Shown: positions 54,901 through 64,000 of the stretch, piece after piece
How positions within the stretch are numbered: the first letter of the stretch is position 1
Layout: every line of letters starts with the position of its first letter
Origin: Owenia fusiformis
Lineage: Eukaryota > Annelida > Polychaeta > Sabellida > Oweniidae
Reading direction: 5' to 3'
DNA length: 64,000 bases
NCBI GenBank assembly: GCA_903813345.2
Contig: CAIIXF020000009.1
Coordinates: 30,850,740-30,914,739 of the forward strand
Notes under the pieces: model-generated
Told to the model about the DNA's origin: nothing
The model's database searches: none
What the model saw: the letters and a program-made list of their open reading frames with translations, nothing else
Made by a program: the position numbers and the translations under genes

Positions 54901-56175
54901 TGTAAATTATGTTATTTGAATATAACAAACAATTGAGATTACAGTTGTGTATACAAGCAGTCAATTACTAGAAGTGGCATAAATAAGAAGACAGATGCCT
55001 GTGGCTATTTCTGAAGATATTACTTGAAGCATTCGGCAAGATTTTTTTGTATCTTTTTTTGGTGAAAACATTGACTCAGAAATTATGATCTTTCAATCAA
55101 TTATTTTGGACTATTCAATCAGCAGTAATTTTTGGAAATAACTCGAAAAAATTAAAGCCTGGCAAAAACAATGAAATCTTAAATTTTTGAAATAAATTGA
55201 ACCTGAGAAGCACATAAACCACAATAAATTGAGCGCTATTTACATTGCTATATTGTTTGCAGTTACTGCATTGAAAGTTACAAAAAGACAAAATCATATA
55301 CAAACAATTAAAACTGTTTAAAACAGCGGAATGTACATTGTAAGTTACAAAATTTCACCAGTTTCGTTGTTGGAGTTGTCATGGAAACAGTTTAATTACC
55401 CATTATCTAGGGTATACGGTATACAGTTTTATATTGTTCAGTTCTACATAAATACATATGTCTGTATAGATACGCAGTATAAATATAAAGATCTGCACAA
55501 ATACCCCTCAAGCATAAGTAAGACTAAGTTACAGGAATTTCAGAACCCCCTTATTATATGTTAATTTAAAGTATAGTTATACTTTAACCAGGAACCCAAT
55601 AATACATACAAGTTTAAAAAACAATACTTCAACATTACATTGAACCAAAATTAAGGTAACTACTAACTACACAGACCTACAAATACATAAAAATGTAAAT
55701 ATCCAAAAAAAACAAAACGAAATAATAAAACACCCAAAATGTCAAACAATTTTACATGTTGTAAAATTTCCAAATTGAGATCTAATTTGAATTGCATCTG
55801 TTAATATACAGGGTGTTCATTATATAAGCATCTGTCATTATAAAATGTTTCCTGTTGGTTTGAGTAAAAAGTAATGATGATGTAACATTTTAGAGTCTAT
55901 CGCCACTGATATGTATAATTGTTTGATCAAATCCAGTTGAGATATTCCATGGGTTTTCAAGAATTCCCCATGCCTCTATATCTTCAAAAGACCCATTTAA
56001 TACTTGTTTATCTCCACTTTGACATCAGGATACTCCTTAACTATTTTCAAGCTCCAAATCAAGAGTTTCTGAGAGGCTGAACCCATGATGAAAGACATAG
56101 TAGTTGCAACTGTCACCATTAAGTCGGGACTGACACCTAAGTTATGAATGTCACAAAGTCGCAAGTTAGCCAAGG
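51990..56175 (-). other. Downstream region and probable 3' UTR of the TGN protein gene
   Basis: AT-rich, no coding exon supported. Minus-strand AATAAA words at 53003-53008 and 52987-52992 could end a 3' UTR of about 3.2 kb, but nearer sites are possible. Contains the 42-bp repeat at 53977-54260. Confidence 0.4.
53977..54260. repeat. 42-bp tandem repeat, about six to seven copies
   Basis: Unit tattgtg(c/g)tatgtcaatta followed by ctgcacatatgtacctcaat and aca; edge copies diverge. Because 42 is a multiple of three, several frames stay open, which explains the repetitive ORFs on both strands; these are not genes. Confidence 0.9.
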
Positions 56176-56322
56176 TTAGTATATATAGTTGCCTCCTTTA
56201 TCTGAAGATGAAGGTCTGGTAATTACCTCTTCCATATTTGTGTCTAGTTTCCGATACTCACTCGTGTTCGGTCTTCTACGGCGGCTATTGCCATTTCTAC
56301 CTTCAATAACATAGGCGATCAA
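56176..56322 (-). CDS. TGOLN2: TGN protein exon 5: cytosolic tail with YRKL sorting signal
   Basis: 147 nt after tctatttcag. Encodes LIAYVIEGRNGNSRRRRP, NTSEYRKLDTNMEEV and a longer C-terminal extension ending GGNYIY. Mammalian TGN38 stops soon after its YQRL signal; here about 25 residues follow, with a second Tyr-containing end. Confidence 0.93.
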   Translation of the reverse strand: MIAYVIEGRNGNSRRRRPNTSEYRKLDTNMEEVITRPSSSDKGGNYIY

Positions 56323-59300
56323 CTGAAATAGAAAAATGAGATCAATTAAGACGGTTAAGGAGCACACAACAGTGATCATTACCTTATATAGACATTTATT
56401 TGACATTTGATCACATTTTATATTTAACTGATTCTGTGAATGAAATTTCTCAATCATGTGCCACATGAAATCAGATAATTTTTGTATCACATACTGGTAT
56501 GCCATCTATCATATCCAATTGAATGCAAATCTCTATTTTATTTTGGACTTACATTGGTTTACCATCTATATTTCAGAAAGTTCCAAACATATGGACACAG
56601 TCATACATTTTGTAATGCCCTAACATGTCCTTAAACATACATAGACATGGGCAAATGTAGGAGCAAAACCCTTTTAACGTAAAACAAATTCTCATTCACT
56701 TCACTGTTGTTTTTAGTGATACCTTGGGAGAAAACTCATTAAAATATAACGAAATTCACTTGCATCGTGGTCATACAAAAATACAGCCCTACCTTTTGTT
56801 TATTATGAAAGGCGACGTATCCCACAATGCACAGTACAACTGCAGTGAGAAAGTATGCCATGAAATGACTTGATTTTGCTTCCTCTTCAAGAATAGGGTT
56901 TGGTAATCTTTTATTAGAAGCTTCAGCAGCAACATTCTGTTCTGGTTGCCTTACAACATTTTCATCTGGCCTTACAGCAGTATCAATTGGAGGCATCTTA
57001 TCCTGATCTTGTTCAGAACCTGAAAGTAGGGTGATAGTATAAATCATGGACAATGACAGACAGTCAATGAAAGAACCTATCAAACAACAAATGTTACATA
57101 TAAAAGTAAATCAAAAATTATTTTGTTGTATTTTGTGTGTGAGTCTCAGACTACTCTGAAATATTGCTTTTAATACTTGTACATTTATGCTTCAATTGAT
57201 CCTACTCCCTCCCTTGATGAAACTGGAAAATGCACACCCCATTCGAACTACTCACAATGCATTATACAAATATGTGCCATATCTTGTACCATGCACTATG
57301 TTAATGCATGCTGTGCAATTCACTGCAGCTAATGCATGTTCTCTGAATTCACAATGTATGGATGGACATGTTCAATATATTATGGCTATTTGGTTTATCG
57401 CCATCCCATCTGCTAAACCCCAATGATACCAAAATTTGAAAATCCCAAAATGTAGAAAATGGAATAGCAGGGTTAGTCATTTTGAAGAAATTGTGAAATT
57501 TGCTGAATGTGGCAACCCTGAATATATTAAATTTTATCACTTGGACAATAATACACTATTATCACCATTTGTGATTAACACATTCCAACCTGTTGCCTCG
57601 AAATCAATATTCAGTTCAGTAAAATTTAATACAATCAATAAATCTCAACAAAACAGACAGAAAATGCGTACTTTACAGAGCCAATGTTACTCTAATAATA
57701 CATATTGATTCACTTTGCCATTTATTTTTCATCGCAAAAACAGAGATATGAAAATATGTATATGTCTCTGAACAATGCAAACATGACGAAACAATTTGTT
57801 CATTTTTGTTCATTTGTGCATTCAACATATAAAACATCTGTAGCCAACAACAAGATTTTATAAAGTAAAGATATTTACTCGTATATCAGATTGGCATATC
57901 GCACAAGTCTTGCATCAAGCTCCTGTTTCTCTCATTATTCACTTCTCAATAGCATAAGGTAACTGGATAAGTGAGGGGGATACCAGGAACTTGATATAGG
58001 ACTAATATAACATTGGATCTTTATCACGAAAAGCTCAGTATTTGCATCAAAGATAGATTACACCTCAGATCCTCTCACTCACCCATCAACAAATATTTCA
58101 GAATGTATAGATCTATAGAAATATTCAGACAAATTCTCAGCGGTATTAAACTAACTGGATAACAAGCCCAAATAAGTCTATTGTTAAACCATTAAGAAAA
58201 TTTTTGAATGACTTAAGAAAACTGCCCGAAGCCTTGGGTTTCTACCATCAAGGTTAAGAATAACTTATAAACCATGATTCCCTTGCGAAAAGATCCATCA
58301 ATGATTCTGTATTAGCATTATGAATCATTTTTAGAGTACTCATGACATTATTATAAGCAATCTTGACAGTGAAAGTACACCAAACAGCTCGAATTCAAAC
58401 CACCAGATAACAGTATCATACACTGTGACTAAAATCCACATGATATAGTCTTTAAGAGTGAAGTTGCTCTAATCTGAAAAGAGAAATCTAAAATAAGGCA
58501 AGAACTAAAAATAAAAGATAATAGACCTTTGCCTGAAGATAAAACAAAATCAAGAAATCAGTATCAGGCCAACAAAACATATTCCTTTCAATACCTATTT
58601 CACAAAACAATACTTCTTGTGGCCTTTTTCACAATTTAACAGAGTCTGGACCATTTCACTGGATTTGCGCCTTTTGACTGCTATATTGCAATAGCATAGG
58701 TTTTGGATGAGTACATGCATCAGCAGTCAATAGGGAAATGCCAATAGTTGGCAGACTGATACTGTTATTGTGCTACACTATGGATTAAAATCTTACATTT
58801 AACACATATACAGGGTGCGCAAAAAAGATTTGTTTGGGTGACATTTTTTGTCTAACATTGTATAAATACTAGTTAGATTAAGCAAGGTTAACTGAAAGTA
58901 TTAATCAAATTGATCAAAAAATATCAAATTGTGTATGGTACTTTCAAAAAGCTAATTGCGATGGTAGGTTTAAATCAATGCCATTTCTGCATCTACGTGC
59001 ATTTGCATGATCAAGATGCTAAACTTCAATAAATTGTGCACATACTATCTGTAAATGTTTGAATTTAATCCATTATGTACGTGCATATATTTGGTGGGGT
59101 AGTCAATAATTATCTTCATTAATACTTGAAACTTGTAAAGCATCAGTAAGGAGAAACATTTTTAAATCTGGGAATATATTGAGCACCCCCACATGAAATA
59201 CCTCAGAGCAAGACATTTTTGCAATCCAATTCAAAAACTGTCAATTTACATGCACATTCACATCTTTGTTCTGAATCGCTAATTTGAATTCATCACCTAG

Positions 59301-62300
59301 GCTACTAAGCTAGAGGATTCATTGCATGCCGCCAGTTAATATAAAAGAGGTACTGACAGTTAGAAAGGTCAATTTCGGACATTTTTTGCATGGGATATCA
59401 TGAAAAGCATTTTGAAGAAAAGCACATGTTAAAATAGATGGCACTGCAAGATTAGCTGTGATGAGGGCTTATCACCATAGTGTTGGTCTGATGGTAAAGC
59501 AGGACCTTCAGTGTAAGGTGTAGTCCATTCTTCTTGGGATTCTTCATCCTCCTTTCCTCCTTTGTCCCACCAGTTCCACCAGTTCTTTCCCCCCTCTTCA
59601 CTCTGATTTTTCATATCATAATCATCATCATATTCCTCCTCGTCGTAATCAGCTTATGATATAAAGCAAAGCGTTAATATATCAGGCAACAACATAAACA
59701 ACACATTTAGGTTGACAGTTCAACAAAAGTAAAAAATCTAATTTGATTAAGCCCTAGTTAACCAAGTATGTTAGTCCTCATATTCCCTTGCCCACAAGTC
59801 CCTATACATAGTTAGTCTATTATTTCCTTGGTCCTCATAGGTCCTCATAGTCCCTTACTCTTTTGGTCCCTGTGTCCCTCAACTCCCTTAGTCCTCATAT
59901 CCTTTGTCTCGTAACTCCTTTAGTCCTTATATACCCATAGTCCCTTATTCCCTTGCTCCCTATCCTTTTTATTTCCCTCAATATGGCTAGTTTTATAGCA
60001 TAATTATTTATTTCTATACTTTTTATTATCAGTTTTCAATATTAGCAAATCATGTTAATATCAAGCAACAAACAAAGATTTAAAAGAAAACATGAAAAAA
60101 CTCTAATTTCATATTCCCTTAGTTCAATTCCTTTCTTAGTCCCCTTACTCTTAGTCTTAGCCCCATACAATAGCCCCCTCCCACCTGCTCTATTAGTCCG
60201 CAGCTTTAGTTCCCATGTGTGAGTCCCCTTTTTAGTCCTCATACACAAAAGCCCTTACTCTTATAGTCCTCATACACAAAAGCCCTTACTCTTATAGTCC
60301 TCATACACAAAAGCCCTTACTCTCATAGTCCTCATACAGTAGTCGCTAAGGATGAGTGGGCTATTTCATAGACTCACCAAGTGAGCCAAAAACAGCACCT
60401 TAGATGAACAATTTGATTCATTATTTAGTTAAGTAAAATGGTCTATGGATTAATAAGTAGGCTAGTTATGATTTAATGAATACACTGTATCATATATATT
60501 ACAAGTAATTACATGCTTTTATACATAATCACAACTTCCCCAGCCCTCTTTATAAATTGTCACCCCAGTAGGAATGGTGCAGAACATTAATTTTCTTAAT
60601 TATTAAAATGCATTTGATTAAATATAAATATCTTACTTTCGTCTCGGTTTTCAGAATCTTCTTGATCTTGTGTCTCTCCTGGTGCACTTCCTCCAGTTTG
60701 GGAGTTAGGTTGATCTTGTGTCTGGTCTGGGGAACTTCCTCCAGTTTGGGAGTTAGGTTGATCTTGTGTCTGTCCAGGGGCACTTCCTCCAGTTTGAGTG
60801 TTTGATTGATCTTGTGTCTGTTCAGGGGCATTTCCTCCAGTTTGGGAGTTAGGTTGATCTTGTGTCTGTCCAGGGGCACTTCCTCCAGTTTGAGTGTTTG
60901 ATTGATCTTGTGTCTGTCCAGGGGCATTTCCTCCAGTTAGGGTGTTTGATTGATCTTGTGTCTGTCCAGGGGCACTTCCTCCAGTTTGAGTGTTTGGTTG
61001 ATCTTGTGTCTGTCCAGGGGCACTTCCTCCAGTTTGGGAGTTAGGTTGATCTTGTGTCTGTCCAGGGGCACTTCCTCCAGTTAGGGTGTTTGATTGATCT
61101 TGTGTCTGTCCAGGGGCACTTCCTCCAGTTTGAGAGTTAGGTTGATCTTGTGTCTGTCCAGGGGAACTTTCTCCAGTTTGGGAGTTAGGTTGATCTTGTG
61201 TCTGTCCAGGGGCACTTCCTCCAGTGAGGGTGTTTGGTTGATCTTGTGTCTGTCCAGGGGCACTTCCCCCAGTTTGGGAGTTAGGTTGATCTTGTGTCTG
61301 TCCAGGGGCACTTCCTCCAGTTAGGGTGTTTGATTGATCTTGTGTCTGTCCAGGGGCACTTCCTCCAGTTTGAGTGTTTGGTTGATCTTGTGTTAGTCCA
61401 GGGGCACTTCCTCCAATTTGGGAGTTAGGTTGATCTTGTGTCTGTCCAGGGGCACTTCCTCCAGTTTGGGAGTTAGGTTGATCTTGTGTCTGTCCAGGGG
61501 CACTTCCTCCAGTTTGAGTGTTTGATTGATCTTGTGTCTGTCCAGGGGCACTTCCTCCAGTTTGAGTGTTTGATTGATCTTGTGTCTGTCCAGGGGCACT
61601 TCCTCCAGTTTGGGAGTTTGATTGATCTTGTGTCTGTCCAGGGGCACTTCCTCCAGTTTGGGAGTTAGGTTGATCTTGTGTCTGTCCAGGGGCACTTCCT
61701 CCAGTTAGGGTGTTTGATTGATCTTGTGTCTGTCCAGGGGCACTTCCTCCAGTTTGGGAGTTAGGTTGATCTTGTGTCTGTCCAGGGGCACTTCCTCCAG
61801 TTTGGGAGTTAGGTTGATCTTGTGTCTGTCCAGGGGCACTTCCTCCAGTTAGGGTGTTTGATTGATCTTGTGTCTGTCCAGGGGCACTTCCTCCAGTTTG
61901 GGAGTTAAGTTGATCTTGTGTCTGTCCAGGGGCACTTCCTCCAGTTAGGGTGTTTGATTGATCTTGTGTCTGCCCTGGGGCACTTCCTCCAGTTTGGGAG
62001 TTAGGTTGATCTTGTGTCTGTCCAAAGGCACTTCCTCCAGTTTGGGAGTTAGGTTGATCTTGTGTCTGTCCAGGGGCACTTCCTCCAGTTTGAGTGTTTG
62101 ATTGATCTTGTGTCTGTCCTGGGGCACTTCCTCCAGTTAGGGTGTTTGATTGATCTTGTGTCTGTCCAGGGGCACTTCCTCCAGTTTGGGAGTTAAGTTG
62201 ATCTTGTGTCTGTCCAGGGGCACTTCCTCCAGTTAGGGTGTTTGATTGATCTTGTGTCTGTCCAGGGGCTCTTCCTCCAGTTTGAGTGTTTGATTGATCT

Positions 62301-62880
62301 TGTGTCTGTCCAGGGGCACTTCCTCCAGTTAGGGTGTTTGATTGATCTTGTGTCTGTCCAGGGGCTCTTCCTCCAGTTTGAGTGTTTGATTGATCTTGTG
62401 TCTGTCCAGGGGCTCTTCCTCCAGTTTGAGTGTTTGATTGATCTTGTGTCTGTCCAGGAGCACTTCCTCCAGTTAGGGAGTTAGGTTGATCTTGTGTTAG
62501 TCCAGGGGCACTTCCTCCAGTTTGAGTGTTTGATTGATCTTGTGTCTGTCCAGGGGCATTTCCTCCAGTTAGGGTGTTTGATTGATCTTGTGTCTGTCCA
62601 GGGGCACTTCCTCCAGTTTGAGAGTTAGGTTGATCTTGTGTCTGTCCATGGGCACTTCCAGGTTGTTCTTGTGTCTGATCTCCTGTAATATTTAACATAA
62701 CTGTAGTAATGTTTGTTGATTCCATTGAGGGAAGTGATGAGGTGGGATAAGGTGCCCTATTGGGAACTGTCGTGGATGTTAGGCCTGTTGATTGGCTGTA
62801 ACTGGTTGTTCTATAAGTTGTTGTCGCACCTGCTTTAGCCTCAGTAGTCTTAATGATAGCAAGGACTGGTTTATTCCCAC
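56176..62880 (-). CDS. TGOLN2: Trans-Golgi network integral membrane protein (TGN38/TGN46-like), 5'-partial
   Basis: Type I membrane protein cycling between trans-Golgi network and plasma membrane. Exons in transcript order: 62880-60637, 59652-59476, 57019-56793, 56322-56176 (TAA). Phases join exactly, giving about 930 residues. The luminal part starts Thr/Ser-rich, then has about 40 tandem copies of GGSAPGQTQDQPNSQT-type 16-mers. An acidic, Trp-rich stretch (DYDEEEYDDDYD, NWWNWWDKGG), a linker and one transmembrane segment (AYFLTAVVLCIVGYVAFHNK) follow. The cytosolic tail LIAYVIEGRNGNSRRRR..SEYRKL matches the layout of mammalian TGN38 (HNKRKIIAF.LEGKR..SDYQRL), with YRKL as the YxxPhi sorting signal. 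The signal-peptide exon is not found and must lie above 62881, probably beyond the window. Confidence 0.92.
56793..57019 (-). CDS. TGOLN2: TGN protein exon 4: stalk and transmembrane segment
   Basis: 227 nt, acceptor cctactttcag, donor AAAG/gtaggg. Encodes GSEQDQDKMPPIDTAV, NVVRQPEQNVAAEASNKRL and the membrane span AYFLTAVVLCIVGYVAF, ending HNKQK as in mammalian TGN38 (HNKRK). Confidence 0.93.
57020..59475 (-). other. TGN gene intron
   Basis: 2.5-kb AT-rich intron. Contains a tacagggtgcgcaaaaaag start of the CAGGGTG family at about 58810. No exon or RNA gene supported. Confidence 0.5.
59476..59652 (-). CDS. TGOLN2: TGN protein exon 3: acidic, Trp-rich luminal segment
   Basis: 177 nt, acceptor atcataag, donor TATG/gtgata. 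Encodes (T)DYDEEEYDDDYDMKNQS, then NWWNWWDKGGKEDEESQ and PYTEGPALPSDQHY. Phase 1 at both ends. The acceptor is weak in pyrimidines, so the exact start is slightly less sure than the other junctions. Confidence 0.82.
59775..60335. repeat. Degenerate AGTCCYTW array and a 31-bp tandem repeat
   Basis: 59775-59965 and 60110-60230 hold loose repeats of tagtccctta / gtcctcata. From about 60234 a clean 31-bp unit (tcatacacaaaagcccttac plus tcttatagtcc) repeats about three times. Intronic in the TGN gene, next to the coding minisatellite. Confidence 0.75.
60637..62880 (-). CDS. TGOLN2: TGN protein exon 2: luminal repeat domain
   Basis: 2,244-nt exon, acceptor tgtgttttag, donor GAAA/gtaaga, entered in phase 1. 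It starts GNKPVLAIIKTTEAKAG, passes a Ser/Thr-rich mucin-like stretch, then 16-aa repeats to GETQDQEDSENRDE. N-x-[ST] sites (NIT in two places) and many Thr/Ser suggest glycosylation. The apparent start codon further upstream (62929) lies in the intron and is not used. Confidence 0.9.
60690..62650 (-). repeat. TGOLN2: 48-bp coding minisatellite, about 40 copies
   Basis: 48-bp units encode G-G-S-A-P-G-Q-T-Q-D-Q-[PSL]-N-[ST]-[QL]-T. Copies mostly fall into a PNSQT type and an SNTLT/SNTQT type. Rare changes include GGR, GGN, GLTQ, AFGQ and GES. The period is a multiple of three, so other frames also remain open in places; those are shadows. Confidence 0.95.
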
Positions 62881-64000
62881 CTAAAACACATGAATATATC
62901 AAAATAATCATAATGCTAATTTGGTACAATGAGAAAACAGAGGATTAAAACTACATATATATATGGTCATGAAATATATTGTGTCCAGGTTATTTGAAAA
63001 TTAAAAGTTAACCCTCTCTGAAATAGAAAATGGTTTCATATATTTTTTCATCAGCTTTTATATACTACAGCTTGATGTTTGTCTAATTTATTAATGCTAT
63101 TGAATTTTACAAAATACTGAACCTAAAACACCTCCCAAGTGTTTCTTTTGTAATGTAATATTAACATTTACCATACATTCAAACACTTGAAATACATAGA
63201 TAAAACTACAGTAGTAATAAATGCATGTGCATACATGATATAAGCAACATATACACTACAACATTTAGAATAAGTAGCATTGACACACCATCCAAGTTCT
63301 TTTTAGTATTTGTATTTTTAAAATTAGAGCGAAAAAATAGTAATTAATGTGTTAAGGATACACATGTAAATGTTTGTATAATTTCTCATCTTAAACTGAA
63401 AATGTTTTTTCCTACAAGGCTAAAACATCAAATGAGTTTCTACTGGGTGTAACAATACAAGGTAACACAAGACACAGGGATAACTCCCAGAGGACATTAC
63501 AGTACAGGGTGACTAGTGGTAGGAATGATTACAAGGTGACCACAAGCAATGATTTATTATCACAGGGTAAAACTATACAGGATGACAAACAGAGATTATG
63601 AATAGGGATTATTATAAAGAAGGATTACTATATGATGACAAGTAGGGATTATCACACAGGGTAACAAACAGAAATTATTACAAGGTAATGAAAAGCAGAA
63701 TTATCATATTATGAACACAAATTAGTTATAATTACCTCACTCAATTCCCTCAACGTAACAGTGCATCACAATGTAGTTGTAAGTAAAAAAAAATAAAACA
63801 TATTAGGCTGGGGCAACCTTTTTCAAAAACAAATAAGCTAGGGCAAATAAATGAATTGTCTAAAGTCTAATTTGGGATATATACCAGTTTGTCAAACTAT
63901 ATGTACATGACAATAATGTCAGAGGTTTCATAAATAACAGGAGATTGTTGTTTATACGAATTTTGCAACAATTTTGAGCAACCCTCCCCCTTGGGCTAAA
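62881..64000 (-). other. TGN gene 5' intron (to window edge)
   Basis: No signal-peptide exon found on the minus strand. 63460-63715 contains a loose repeat of about 30 bp with words (c)acagggtaac, aaacagagattat and ggattat. Otherwise AT-rich with nothing recognised. Confidence 0.5.

Noticed and set aside
60596-60636. Extension of the long TGN reading frame past 60637
   Set aside because: GTAAGA donor at 60636-60631 in the minus strand joins in phase to the exon at 59652; the extra residues are intron translation.
62881-62929. ATG at 62929 as start of the TGN protein
   Set aside because: The bases between are a polypyrimidine-AG acceptor region (tgtgttttag); the real start is in an upstream exon not seen.

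Overview
This is an AT-rich, intron-rich animal nuclear window. Its GT-AG introns, long noncoding stretches, minisatellites and many short terminal-inverted-repeat elements suggest a marine invertebrate, possibly a lophotrochozoan. The species cannot be fixed from the sequence, and that placement is inference. Three gene families are securely recognised by exon-by-exon translation. LAYOUT: (1) About 1-23,200, plus strand: the 3' two-thirds of glutamine--fructose-6-phosphate aminotransferase (GFAT/GFPT1), the entry enzyme of the hexosamine pathway. Thirteen exons with clean splice sites are visible from the end of the glutaminase domain to the stop at 21459; the N-terminal exons lie before base 1. 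(2) About 24,480-29,962 and 32,259-38,830, minus strand: two tandem paralogous secreted zinc carboxypeptidases (M14A, prepro-carboxypeptidase A/B type). Each has 11 coding exons with the same splice phases and encodes 419 aa. (3) 38,831-44,109: gene-poor. (4) 44,110-44,541, plus strand: an unrecognised 142-aa ORF. (5) 44,542-about 53,000: gene-poor, with several DNA-transposon-derived elements. (6) 56,176-62,880, minus strand: an invertebrate TGN38/TGN46 (TGOLN2) homologue with about 40 copies of a 16-aa luminal repeat, a transmembrane segment and a YRKL sorting signal; its first exon is beyond or near the right edge. The genes are not an operon. They are independent eukaryotic loci, apart from the tandem carboxypeptidase duplication. 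The most striking observation is in GFAT. Three consecutive exons (17002-17163, 18595-18756, 20037-20198) are all exactly 162 nt, phase 0 at both ends, and encode homologous but diverged versions of the same 54-residue segment of the isomerase domain. This looks like a mutually exclusive exon cluster giving three versions of a central metabolic enzyme. The same gene also has three candidate phase-compatible micro-exons in the interdomain linker. Other notable points are tandem copies of 5' splice sites in both carboxypeptidase genes, a 540-bp foldback element with a 5-bp target-site duplication, and a hAT-like element nested in a TTAA-flanked element.
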